Positions 53,585 to 64,000 of a DNA stretch of 64,000 nt are shown piece by piece. The stretch lies in NCBI GenBank assembly GCA_963556145.1, contig OY744473.1, positions 124,001-188,000 of the forward strand, given 5' to 3'. The DNA comes from Hygrocybe punicea (Eukaryota > Basidiomycota > Agaricomycetes > Agaricales > Hygrophoraceae). The translations under genes were made by a program, and so were the position numbers. The notes under the pieces are model-generated. The model saw only the letters and a program-made list of their open reading frames with translations, made no database searches and was not told the DNA's origin. Each line of letters begins with the position of its first letter. The first letter of the stretch is position 1.

Positions 53585-55403
53585 TCAAAAATATGAGTAT
53601 GCATTTGTAATGTCTACAAGCCATTTATAAAATACCGCCGAAAATGTGTCCGCAAAAGATCCGATTGGTGCCCGAGCGGATTTCGCGCCTTGCTTCATGT
53701 TGGACCACAAGCTGCAGGTGTGATACCGTTCGATCTCATTCACGAAGTAATTGACATTGTTGGTGTTTGAATCAACAATGAGCGAAATGTCCATGCGACA
53801 GAATACACTCATTGAAGGTTTCCCACCAATCAACGTCGACTCTATGGCATACAGCCCCTCGTAGGTGTCTCGTACAAAGCCGAAGAATTGCTGTCTTGCT
53901 TGATCTCGAATTGCAATGGAGCCGTGATCCAGATTGCAAACATCGGTCTTCATGAGCATTCCCTGTGCTTGGAACGATCTTGGAAAATGCCAAAAACTCG
54001 TGAACATGTAATGCGAGACGGAGGGCATCTGCCTACCTCAATTCCTCTAACGTATAGAAGGTCGTCACAATATCCCACCTCCATGATTTGCTCTCTTTGT
54101 TGTAATGCGTATGGACCGTGTAAATGTCCCTTCCACCTAACAAAAACACTCGCCATTCTCCGATCTTGGCCAGCGGCTCAACATAGGTTTGACCGAACCA
54201 ACGTGAACCGGGGACCTCACAGTTCAGGCGCATATAGTCCCAATTCCGCCTTGGATCGCCCGGGAACAACACATGGTGACCGGTGTCACTATGCGTTCAC
54301 TTCAAAACAATGTTCGGTGGAAATGGTTCACCGTCCTTCAGCAGCCTTGATTGTGGTCGCATCGTGTGCGTCCTTGACAATGCGACATGGAGCAAGTTTT
54401 GCATCTGCGTCCATTTCAAATGCACGGTGTTCATTTGTTTCGGTGGTGGCCACACCTGAATCGTTCGACACAGCTGGTCAATTCCGGCCAAGAATGTCGA
54501 CACGTTTTCGACCGTTATACCATATTGATTACCACTATAGATGACATTCGAATTAACCGAATTAAAAAGAAAGGAAACTCGGCAAAAATGTTTGACACAC
54601 TTACATATAGGACATTCCCATGTCCACACCACCAAATACGCAATCGGTGGATTTGAACTTATTCCATGTTATGTTTGACCCCGGTGAGTTGAGCATGGCA
54701 TGAGCGAACTCCGGCCAAAACATGTATTCAACATTGAAGCGGCGTATTGCACTGTTGGGCTCGTCACACCACCAGTGGTGCATTCACATAGCAACATAAA
54801 CCTGGAATTGGAAAGTATTCTTTAGCGATAATTCTCCATACATTTTTAAAATATACAAACCCATTCCTGCATGCAAACGAAATATCGCGTCTTGTGCGCC
54901 TTGAGATTGTGAATATAACCATCGAGGTGCGAGACGGTTTTGTACTCATCTTGTGAAATCGTAACGTTGACGAATGCAAGATCATTGGTTGCAGCGGCTT
55001 TGCTTGTAATACGGGTGGTGGGATCAAGAACAAAGATTATGTGGAAAACGGGATCGGTCCTGATGGACTGTGTAATCGTGCTCATGGCTGCATCCTCCAT
55101 CTCCACATCGGAAGTGGGATCTGGTGTATTGGACGCCGTCGATGGCAACAACGCAAGTTCCTCTTCAGTAGCATTTCGAACACCTATGGAATTTTCTGCG
55201 CCCTTCCGTCCAATACAGCTGGATAGAGGACAGGTACCGGATGCGATGCAATTTGGATGCTTGCTTGCGGATCCACAATGGCGCTGACAGGAACTTCCTT
55301 CCCTTTTCCAGAGGATAGTTTGCGTCTGCATCGAGAGGCAGTTTCGTCCTGGACAGATGTGGCGGCACACTTCGTAGCCAACTTCCTTGCGAGATTTGGG
55401 CAT
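53585..55403 (-). pseudogene. Helitron gene C (H2), ATP-grasp-like, one stop
   Basis: The gene has the same four-exon plan as in H1, starting MPKSRKEVGYEVCRHICPGR at 55403. The Cys-rich head (HICPGRNCLSMQTQTILW, CQRHCGSASKHPNC, GTCPLSSC) is retained, although one of the H1 cysteines is changed. The ATP-grasp-like half reads RWFGQTYVEPLAKIGEWRVF, FCRMDISLIVD and YFVNEIERYHTCSLWSN. A TGA at 54299-54297 replaces the Arg that follows NIVLK in H1, so the protein is cut before its probable ATP-binding half. Everything else is in frame, which suggests that the gene died recently. Confidence 0.72.
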
Positions 55404-55689
55404 ATTGAAGGTCTAACAGATCAGATTATGTTAGTTTGTAAATTCAACGGGGTTCAGAATGGTACTGTGATATACCGGTATGTGTTCTATAACTCGGGAT
55501 GTGTTGTGAGATGGTGAGTGTGAAGGAGAAGAAGAGTTAATCAAGTTTGGATAATTGTTTTGACTATCAATGATATCAGATTCGTGTCAGGTGACAACGG
55601 CAACAATGATGCTCCCCCAGTTGGATCGGCAAGGGGTTGGTTGTGCACCCATATTTGTCTTTAGAATGAATAACAATGTAACGACCTGC

Positions 55690-56470
55690 CGAACACGTGT
55701 CGAACAGGCCGAACACTGTTCGGCAAGTGTTCGGTTAGTCATATGCATCTTGATGCGTTAATCAATGTCCGTATGGCTTGTTGAACTCTTGTCGAACAGT
55801 GTTCGGCCTGTTCGACAAGTGTTCGACAAGTCATTGCTTTGTTAATAAATCAAGTGGAATATATATTAACGTAGCAATGACTTGTCGAACACTTGTCGAA
55901 CAGGCCGAACACTGTTCGACAAGTGTTTGACAAGCCATTTCTACGGTAATATATGTTCCACTTAATTTATTGATGTAGCATTGACTTGCCAAACACTTGT
56001 CGAACAGTGTTCGGCCTGTTCGACAAGTGTTCGACAAGTCATTGCTTTGTTAATAAATCAAGTGGAATATATATTAACGTAGCAATGACTTGTCGAACAC
56101 TTGTCGAACAGGCCGAACACTGTTCGACAAGTGTTCGACAAGCCATTTCTACGTTAATATATGTTCCACTTAATTTATTGACGTAGCATTGACTTGCCGA
56201 ACACTTGTCGAAAAGTGTTTGGCCTGTTCGACAAGTGTTCGACAAGCCGTAGCTACGTTAAAATATATTACACTTAATTTATTGACGTAGCAATGACTTG
56301 TCGAACACTTGTCGAACAGTGTTCGGCCTGTTCGACAAGTGTTCAACAAGTCATTGCTACGTTAATATATATTCCACTTGATTTATTGACGTAGCATTGA
56401 CTTGTCGAACACTTTTCGAACACTGTTTGGCCTGTTCGACGAGTGTTCGACAAGCGTTCGATAATCCATT
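55690..56470. repeat. Hairpin tandem array of H2
   Basis: About six alternating palindromes separated by ~60 bp AT-rich links (TTAATATATATTCCACTT and TTTATTGACGTAGCA). The palindromes have arms built of CTTGTCGAACA repeated twice. One at about 56090-56143 has two perfect 23-base arms around an 8-base loop. It occupies the same slot as the 82 bp array of H1 but shares only the CGAACA/TGTTCG core. Unit orientation alternates. Confidence 0.9.
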
Positions 56471-56815
56471 GTCTATGTTAATGACCATACCATTATGTAT
56501 ATTAACATCAAGCATGTTCGATCTCTTCGACGTGTCACAAGTTAACAATATATATTTGTATAGCTACATGACAAATAGCGCTTATCGACATTTTAAGGAT
56601 GTATTACGGCACAACTTCAGAATCTGTTTGGTTGTATGTTATTTGTACACTGCGTGTCCGATCAATGTATACAATGCCGAACATGTGTTGTTGACAGGTC
56701 ATCTGACCTGGCCAGTTGCTTCATAGGCTAGGGCATCGACCCTGACATCCAACGTTTTCCGTTCCCCTCGTTTTTTCCCTCAGACGCCCACCACAAAGAT
56801 TCTACTACAGCTACC

Positions 56816-59800
56816 ATGTCCTTGCCAGTCATCAAAACTTCGACTCCCGCCGTCAATCCCGCGGCTTTCAAATACTGGCCTGATGCGCCGCCCAAAAAGC
56901 TGCAGGAGCTGCATCGCATCTTCCAAATCCAGTACATGGTCCCGCCGAAGATTCCGGCACCCAACAAGGAATCCGGCACCGTTCCCGTCTTCTCTCGTAA
57001 TCTCTATGTACTGAAGACCCACCCTCACGATGCCACCGCCCGAGGCGAGTTATGGCGGGAAATGCCCGAACGATACGAGGAACCGCTGCGTCGATTGATT
57101 TATCAAATGGATATGTACATCTACGCGACAGCAGCTGTCGCATACAACAAGGCACCCCACTACTCGCTGGACTACGTCAAAAACGATAAGGAAGGGACCG
57201 ATTTATTTCGGGATTACCTCAAGTATACCGACACCGTCATGGACGAAATTTGGGCAGAGGTTTTGCTCGATGATTGTATTGATGGTACCCCAGATATAGG
57301 ACCTTTGATACCTATAGAACCACCTGTAGTACAATCAGCAAAATTTTGGAGAGCTGCAGTCCTTGCAAAGAAAAAAGAAATCATTGATGACAGAAATAAA
57401 AATTTACCAACAAACACAGCAACCATAGATAAATTGGCAAATTTTCAATATAATGATGTCAAGATAGTGGATGCAGCATACATCAACCATATGTTTATTC
57501 CTGCAAACAGAGCTGATCGTCATCTTATTGATATAACTATCAATGATTACAAGTTGAACACTGACCAAAAGAGAGCATTTCATATCATTGCCAATCACTC
57601 TACGTTGATTAATAGTTCTGATAAGCTACGCATGTATCTTGGTGGAATGGCAGGCACAGGGAAATCACAAGTCATCAAAGCATTGACTAGTTTTTTTGGT
57701 AAACACAACGAAAATCATTGATTTGTGGTTCTTGCACCAACCGGTGGTGCTGCTGCCCTTGTAAATGGATCCACATATCACTCCATTCTTGGAATTAATC
57801 AGGGAGGATCATCTCCTTCCCTTGCACAAGTCCGTGCCAATCTTGATGGTGTGGATTACATTTTCATTGATGAGGTGTCAATGTTATCTTGCAGAGATAT
57901 GTATAAAATCAGTGCTCAGTGTGCAAAAGCACGTGGTGTTTATGATGAACCCTTTGGTGGCATTAATATGATATTTGCAGGAGATTTTGGCCAACTTCCA
58001 CCAGCTATGAGTGGTGCTCCTTTATACTCTGGAACCGTTGGTGTCCAAATCAATTCCAGTCAAACTATAGCAAATCAGGAAGCGGCTATAGGCAAAGCTC
58101 TTTGGCATCAAATAACAACAGTTGTTATATTACGTGAAAATATGAGACAAACCAATCAGTCAGAAGAAGATGTCCAACTGAGGCTTGCTTTGGAAAACAT
58201 GAGATACAAAGCATGTACTCCCAAAGATATTGCATTTCTTCGTACTCGTGTTGCAGGAAAAGGTCCAAATGATCCAAAATTAGCCCAAAAGAAATTCAGG
58301 AATGTGTCAGTTATAACTGCATTGAATGCACAAAAAGACAAAATCAATGAACTTGGTATTCAACGTTTTGCTGCTGAAAATAGGAGACCATTAACATCAT
58401 TCTATTCCATAGACAGATGGAATGATCCTACTAGTTCCAATAGCAAAAGAAAATCTCATCACATGTCAACAATTTTGGATCCTATTCGACACACAAAGAT
58501 ATTGGAACCCTCACTCCGAAAGCTACTTTGGAGCCAACCACATGCATCATCCTCTGATCATATACCAGGAAGATTGGACTTATGTGTAGGCATGCCAGTG
58601 ATGCTGAGAAACAATGATGCAACGGAGTGCTGCATGACCAAAGGAGCAGAGGGCATAGTTGTGGGTTGGCAGAGTGCAATAGGTCCTGAGCAACAAACTG
58701 TACTGGACACTTTATTTGTCAGATTATTGAATCCTCCAAAAAAGATTAACATAGAAGGACTTCCTGAAAATGTGGTTCCGATTACAAAACATGTCACGTC
58801 CACCATGTGCTCATTACCGAATGATGATGTGATATCTTTGTCAAGAGAACAAGTGTTGGTACTGCCTAATTTTGCAATGACTGATTATGCATGTCAAGGA
58901 CGTACTCGTCCTAACAATGTAGTTGACCTCAGTAGTTGTAGAAACCACCAATCCTATTATACTTGCTTATCAAGAAGTGCTTCTGCAGCAGGAACTATCA
59001 TCATGCAAGGCTTTGATCCTAAAGTAATTACAGGTGGTGCTTCTGGATATCTCAGGCAAGAATTCAGAGAATTAGAACTGCTTGATGAGATTACCAAACT
59101 GAAATATCAAGGACTCTTACCAGACCATGTCAAGGGAGATCAGCGAAATTCTATCATTGATCAATTTAGAAAATGGAAAGGAAAGTCATATATTCCAAAA
59201 AACATTCATCATGCTATTGCATGGAAAGCCACGGAGCAACCAAATCAATACACAACACAGCCCTCTCCATGGCAATTAATTAAACCTATGAACAAAAATC
59301 AAAAGGCAGATTTCAGAAACCTCAACTTTGTTCCTGCAAAAGGAACTGTTCCAATCACTGTCACTCATAAAAATTCCACAGCCAATGTATTGCAAAATAA
59401 AAAACGAAAATTACAACAAGTTGTAAGTTCATCTTCCATAGTGAAAAAAAGACGAAAAACAAGTACTATTGAATTAAATGAACCAAAAGGGTTTATATGG
59501 GATGCGGAAGATTGGAGCTGTGCTTATGATTCACTCTTTACAATATTACTAGCAATATGGAATGAAGATCCATCAAGTTGGAAAAAAAGATTCAATAGCA
59601 TCAATGAAATATTAAAGATTTTGAGCTTAGGATTCAAACGATCCAAGAATCACACAACAGATTTAGAAACAGTTAGAAATACAATCAGACATTTATTGCA
59701 TCAAGATAAACCCGAAATATTTCCTTATGGTCAAGTTGGCATTGCCATAAGTGATTTGGCCCATTATATAATGAAAGCAAATGAACCAATGACTTCAACT

Positions 59801-60283
59801 TGTCTTAAATGTATCAATTGTGAAAACATAACCATTCTGGAAAATGATAGATGTGACGCCATCTTTCATTGTTCATATTCATTTTCTGGAACAATCTCAA
59901 CATGTCTTGCTCAAATCATAGTTAATAGACAACGGCACAAATGTCAATTGTGTTGGGGAGAGATTACTAAATTTATTGCATTTAACAAAATTCCACCTCT
60001 AATCATGTTTACAGTTGACTCTATTGAGAATTTAATAATTAGTCAAGTTATAAACTTGTCAATAGATGACATATCCACTGCTTACACATTGAGAGGAATT
60101 GTGTACTTTGGTGATGCACATTTTACTGCCCGCATATTCATCAACAGTATGGTATGGTTTCATGATGGTATATCAACCAGATCAATTTGCATTAATGAAG
60201 GTGATATAGATAACTTTTCAAATATTAATTTATTGTCATGTAATAGTAATAATGCTGTACTGTTTATATATGCTCAATCTTAA
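56816..60283 (+). pseudogene. Gene D exon 1 fused in frame to the helicase-peptidase (H2)
   Basis: The frame starts at ATG 56816 with gene D (MSLPVIKTSTPAVNPAAFKY...MDEIWAEVL). At about 57266 it passes directly, in frame, into LDDCIDGTPDIGPLIPIEPP, which in H1 is about residue 1577 of the Rep-helicase. The fusion corresponds to loss of H1-equivalent 31127-38415 (about 7.3 kb). Helicase Walker A (GGMAGTGKS) is present. A single TGA at 57719-57721 (CGA in H1) then interrupts KHNENH/FVVLAPTGG, and the frame continues intact to TAA 60281 with Walker B and all of the USP-like peptidase. The HUH nuclease is missing. Whether the downstream part (Met 57725) is made separately is unknown. Confidence 0.85.
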
Positions 60284-60323
60284 TATTTGTTCTCCTGCTA
60301 AAAAAAGGAGGGACGAGTAATAT

Positions 60324-60355
60324 GCCATGCAAAGCAATGGCCCACACCCCACTAG
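60324..60355 (+). other. Helitron H2 3' terminus: hairpin and CTAG
   Basis: The hairpin GCCATGCAAAGCAATGGC (60324-60341) is followed by 14 bases ending CTAG, then host T, as in H1. Beyond CTAG the two copies have no similarity, which fixes the boundary. Confidence 0.92.
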
Positions 60356-60600
60356 TACAGTATGTAGGTGAGTAAAGACCAGTCCAGACCTGGTGCAAAA
60401 CCAGTCTAGACTAGTTGTTAACCAGTTCAGGTTGAAACCGGTTTTAACCAGTTAATAGACCAGAAAAAACCGATGGCAACCGGTTGCCATGAGTCCAGTC
60501 TGGTTTTTTCAGTTTTCAAAGTGTTAGGCAACTACTCCAGTCCCAGTTAATGTCCACAAAAGGCGAAAAACCGGACCTGACCAGACTTTAAAACACTAGA
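60356..60600. repeat. MITE-like AACCGG/CCAGTC-rich block
   Basis: Ends resemble each other imperfectly as inverted repeats (TAAAGACCAGTCCAGACCTGG near 60375 against CCGGACCTGACCAGACTTTA near 60573), with many ACCAGT and AACCGGTT units between. No matching target duplication was found, so classification is uncertain. Confidence 0.4.
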
Positions 60601-61860
60601 TATCAATCTGTAAGAAGTGAGACAGGACTCAGAACATTGTGGCCTCTCCAAGGTGTCTTAGCTGATTACATAATACTTGTCGCTAACTCAAAGTCTGCCT
60701 ATCTAGCGCACCTCACAATGTGCAAGCTATAACTCAGTGAGTTCTCAACCAAATTGTTTGAAATTTGTTTTATAGTACTCAGCCAGATGGGGCCTAGGTC
60801 CCCATCCAATAAAATTCACAAAAAAACTGCTCAAAAATTATTCGTCATTCCGGGCGCTGGACGACCATCAGTAAGCCATAGCTCGGGATCCACTCACACA
60901 ATGCTAATTTTGAAGCTTTCTATAGTTTATACATGCATTAGCTGAGGGCAGGAATGCATCCGATCGTCCCAAAACGCTTTCAAATCACATCAAAATTTTG
61001 TCGCCCCGATTGGCATGTGGGCGCCGTCACTCGTGATCAAGGCACCCAATGCCCATATGGACATCTTCCCTGGCACATACGCGACCTAGTGGATGGCACG
61101 GGGCATGGAGAAGGCGGGCGGGCGGTCTCGTTTCACTACATCGGCATCATGTGTACCATCACCTTTTTTTAGTCTTTTGCCTTTGTGAATTTGGCTCAAA
61201 TCTTTTGCATATTCATACTACACGTGTACCCTGTACTTTCTGAACCAATGACATGCTGTTTCACTGTCCCAGTAGTAGTAGAATAACTCCAAATTGAAAA
61301 AATGAAAAAAAATGGAAAAGTCTGGCATTGCAAAATAAAAAGTATATGAATGCAAGCATACAAAGATATAAATGCGAGTCCGACACATCAACTACTACCC
61401 CACCCACTTCTGTTCCATCTTTCTCCCCATCGGTTCATCCGGCGCGTCGTGATTCGTTCACACGCGGTTCGCGCTCGTTGCACTATCGGAAACTTGGGCA
61501 TTTCGCCCCGAAATACGTTGCGCAGAATGCTTAGTGCAAGATGAGCGCAGGATGAAAGGAAAGGAGCTTTACGCTTACAGATAAAAGAGCCTGGATCCAA
61601 CCCCACAATCGCTTGCACCCGATCCTGATATGGCACACTACACAATGTTCACCGGGGACGTTGATGGTGACGATGTTATTGTGATAGTTGTTGGTTTGGT
61701 CTCCTCGGACACTAGACTGGTTTCCTCCAATGGATGAGATTTGGCAATGAGTGATGGTGTAGGACATTGAGTGAGTTGTATAATAGCATGGGAAAAAGTC
61801 ACCAAATAAAATAAAGACGCAATTGACTGGAAGACTACCATCTCCAAACTGATTGTTGGC
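60601..61860. other. No gene recognised
   Basis: Short frames only on both strands, none with a motif. Sequence composition changes near 61380-61520, but no boundary could be defined. Confidence 0.35.
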
Positions 61861-61867
61861 AAGGATA

Positions 61868-61935
61868 AGGTCCTCCTGGCCAGGATATAGGTCCTCCTGG
61901 CCAGGATAAAGGTCCTCTTGGCCAGGATAAAGGTC
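61868..61935. repeat. 21 bp unit, about three copies
   Basis: GGTCCTCCTGGCCAGGATAAA-type units in tandem, each containing the palindrome-like CCTGGCCAGG. In the minus-strand frame they read EDLYPGQ three times. Confidence 0.9.
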
Positions 61936-62046
61936 CTCCTCATCCAGACTTTTTACCACCACTGTATCATTGGTGTCCGAAAATTCTAATTTGAAGGCGA
62001 CTAGCTTTCGAGCTGGATTTTCAACTGTCAGGCGGTGGTTGTTGGC

Positions 62047-62210
62047 TGAGCTCTGGATGTTGCAGTCACACAAAGCAATGCAGTCGTCCAACTGCTTTCC
62101 TGTGAAAATCAAATGCTGCTGGCCATTAATATTATACAATGACCTAGGAAAGACTTACTGAACACATCCAATTCCTTGTCTTAACTCTTCGCCACCACAA
62201 TATCAATGGT
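62047..62210 (-). pseudogene. Ubiquitin-like pseudogene fragment
   Basis: Minus strand, 62139 downwards, reads GQQHLIFTGKQLDDCIALCD and then CNIQSS, which lines up with the ubiquitin core around its QQRLIFAGKQLEDG region. Just upstream (62210-62160), a frame reads TIDIVVAKS, stop, DKELDVF, matching the helix of ubiquitin (TID-V-AK--DKE). An intron-like gap with a GTAAGTC donor separates the two. The C-terminal di-glycine is absent: the frame instead runs into other sequence and the 21 bp repeats. It is a decayed copy of a ubiquitin or ubiquitin-fusion gene, not functional. Confidence 0.6.
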
Positions 62211-62343
62211 GTATTGATCTGGGGTGATGGTGGATAACAGGTGTTGTTGCAGTCACATGACACTAGTTCCCTACTCCAGTGATACCTTGCTCATATCAAA
62301 CTTCTCCCTTATTCTGCTGCTCAACGAAGTAATACCCGCCCCT

Positions 62344-62740
62344 GACCGCCATGGAAAGTGATATGATGCTGGCAACTTGGAGTTTAGCAGTCGCAGGCAT
62401 TCCAAAGGAGTATTTTGTTTGGTTGGATGAAAGCTGCATTGGTCGCGATCTGGCGCATCGATACATAATTCTGCCAGTGCTCATTCGACGGCATCATTGT
62501 CCTTGGTGTTTTCAAAGGCTTTGTTACAAAAAAATGGTTCCTCAAATTTTTACGTGAAGAACTAGTAGGAGTTTTGAATTTTATTCTGTTTACCACTACT
62601 GAAATGACCTTTGACAAGGCACCAAAACTCCAGCCATATCCTGGAGTGAGGAGTGTTGTGGTAATGGACGGTTGTGCCATCCATGTTGATGATGAGGTCC
62701 AGCACATTATTGAATATGATTGTGGTAGATCAATGCCATG
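62344..62740 (+). pseudogene. Tc1-like transposase relic, cut by a hAT-like insertion
   Basis: The plus strand reads IPKEYFVWLDESCIGRDLAH (first Asp region). In shifted frames it continues SFDGIIVLGVFKGFV, WFLKFLREELVGVLN, then QPYPGVRSVVVMDGCAIHVD (second Asp region) and EVQHIIEYDCG. This is a DDE_3 transposase of a different type from that at 3990-4779. The relic ends where the element at 62744 begins, so the third catalytic region is probably beyond the window. Frameshifts make it non-functional. Confidence 0.75.
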
Positions 62741-62743
62741 TTC

Positions 62744-64000
62744 TAGTGTTGCCAAAGTTCAGTTCGGTCTGGTTCTGACCCTTTTTGGCGGAACCGCGAA
62801 CCGAACTTTGGGTCCGGTTTGGCGCTGGGCCAAACCTGGACCCAGACGGCATTGAACCGTCTGTCCGCGTTCAGTCTGGGTTCAGATGCGGTCTGAACCC
62901 CGGACCGAGATGGGCTCACCCCATGAGCTCTGTTCTCCTCGCGAATGGCAGGCACGTATCAATTGATACGGTGCTGCACTTCGCGAGGTAGTTGGGCTGC
63001 GGGGGAGCCGTCCGGCGCTGCTGCTGCTGCCATTGCCATTGCCACTGTTGCTGTTGCTGCTGCTGCCGTGGCCGTTGCTGCTGCAACTGCTGCTGCTGCT
63101 GCTGCTGCTGTCGTGGCCGTTGCTGCTGCCATCGCTGGTGCTGCTGCCACTGCTGCTGTTGCTGCCACTGCCAGCGCTGCCGCTGCTGCCGTCGCCGTTG
63201 CTGCTGCTGTCGTGGCCGTTGCTGCTGCTGCTGCTGCTGCCGTTGCTGCTGTCGTTGCTGTGCTCCTGCTGCTGCTGTTGCCGTTGCTGCTGCTGCTGTT
63301 GCTGCTGCTGCTGGCAATGCTACTGCTGCTGCTGGCCGTCGTGGTTGTCCTTGCCATTGTTGTTGCCGCCGCTGGTGGTGATGTTGGATGGCATTTGCCG
63401 TTGCCGCTGCCGCTGCCACTGCTGCTGCTGCCATTGCTGCCGGCACTGCTGCTTCCGCTGTTGCTGCTGCTGCTGGCCGTTGCCGTTGTCATTGCCTGGT
63501 TGCCGTTGCCGTTGCCATTGCCATTGCCATTGCCGCCGCTGGTGGTGGTGGTGGTGTTGCGGCTGTCCCGCGTCCGTTGGCATCGCGTTGGCGTTGGGAT
63601 CCATTTTGTGCCGCGGTGGTGTGCTCGCGATGTGGTTGCGGTCGAGTTTCCTGTAACAGATAATATTAGTAAAGTTAAGATAAATGATAAAACTTACTTG
63701 TGTCCATGAACGCGACATTGTGTCGCGTTCATTGGCCTTGCGTTCAAGTTGTTGTTGTTGGTGAAGAAACTTCGTGTAATGGTCACATGATACCGTTTAA
63801 CACGAAAAAGTAAGTAAAGAAATACGAAAAACAAATGAAATAAATACCTTGAAAATATCCGCGTTCGCGGTTTGGACGTGGTTTGGAGCCGTTCAGGAAA
63901 TCCGGCAGGCCTCGAAACCCGGAACTGAACCCGGGGTCCGGTTCAGCACTTGGCTGAACTTAGACTGAACCTAGGGTTCGGTTCGGGGTTTGAACCGGGT
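62744..64000 (+). mobile_element. hAT-like element, same family as 10572-11789, cut by the window end
   Basis: It starts TAGTGTTGCCAAAGTTC at 62744 and carries, in inverse order relative to the 10572 copy, the palindrome ATCAATTGAT (62960-62969), GCGAGGTAG, a CTG/GCC/GTT array (63020-63560) and the conserved intron (minus-strand GTAAGTTTTATC to GTTACAG, about 63648-63698). Then come TTCGTGTTAAACGG-type and GAACC/GGTTC-rich subterminal sequence to the end of the window. Long Ala, Leu, Cys, Gln and Ser frames are repeat products. The target duplication cannot be checked because the other end is outside. Confidence 0.82.

Larger units (their letters stand above)
47963..60355 (+). mobile_element. 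Large Helitron H2 (12.4 kb), internally deleted
   Basis: It begins GTCCCTATAAGGG at 47963 after host A and ends CTAG at 60355 before host T, with the same 5' palindrome and 3' hairpin as H1. The order is tandem array, gene A (-), gene B (+), gene C (-, broken), hairpin array, gene D exon 1 fused to the helicase-peptidase half of the Rep-helicase. The Rep (HUH) part, the rest of gene D and the intergenic region are missing. The last 3.5 kb is about 98% alike to H1, whereas genes A-C are only about 70-75% alike. Confidence 0.88.

Overview
The window looks like transposon-dense chromatin from a filamentous basidiomycete, most likely an Agaricomycete. The evidence is short (about 50-60 bp) introns with GTRNGT donors and CTRAY branch sites, a Ty3-type element with a YMDD-type reverse transcriptase and an H2C2/DDE integrase, Tc1-like DDE transposases, a casein-kinase-1-like relic, a fungal Zn2Cys6-like gene, and Helitrons. 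I see no gene that is clearly an undisturbed host locus. Almost everything is mobile DNA or a relic inside mobile DNA.

Layout. 1-8763 holds an LTR-retroelement edge, a casein-kinase relic, low-complexity DNA, a Tc1-like element with ~90 bp inverted ends (3559-4862), and a minus-strand solo LTR with a GCGT target duplication (6005-6916). 9454-43245 is one Ty3-type retrotransposon with ~800 bp LTRs and a CCGC duplication on both sides. It is stretched to 34 kb by three nested insertions: a 1.2 kb hAT-like element (10572-11789), a 2.7 kb short-LTR element with an antisense ORF (18274-21011), and a 20 kb Helitron (H1, 21492-41504). Removing the last two restores a continuous antisense gene (coiled coil plus Zn2Cys6-like cluster) between pol and the right LTR. 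43246-47962 carries further relics: a 191 bp mini-Helitron on the minus strand (43980-44170), a deleted Tc1-like element and a second hAT-like element with an 8 bp duplication. 47963-60355 is a second large Helitron (H2, 12.4 kb). 60356-64000 has relics of ubiquitin and of a Tc1-like transposase, the latter cut by another hAT-like element that runs off the window.

The main discovery is the pair of large Helitrons. Both begin GTCCCTATAAGGG after a host A. Both end in a hairpin, 14 bases and CTAG, before a host T. Both carry the same gene order: A (-), B (+), C (-), a hairpin-rich tandem array, D (+), then the Rep-helicase. Genes A, B and C are intron-bearing, of unrecognised families, and clearly homologous but diverged between copies. 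C resembles an ATP-grasp enzyme with a Cys-rich head. In H1 the 2581-residue Rep-helicase is one open frame with an HUH motif, two spaced tyrosines, a PIF1/RecD-like helicase and a C-terminal USP-like cysteine peptidase. In H2 a deletion has fused exon 1 of gene D in frame to the helicase-peptidase half, and the HUH part is gone. H2 therefore looks non-autonomous.

All identities, motif assignments and boundaries were read by eye from the sequence. Family names for genes A-D are descriptive, and no database search was run.
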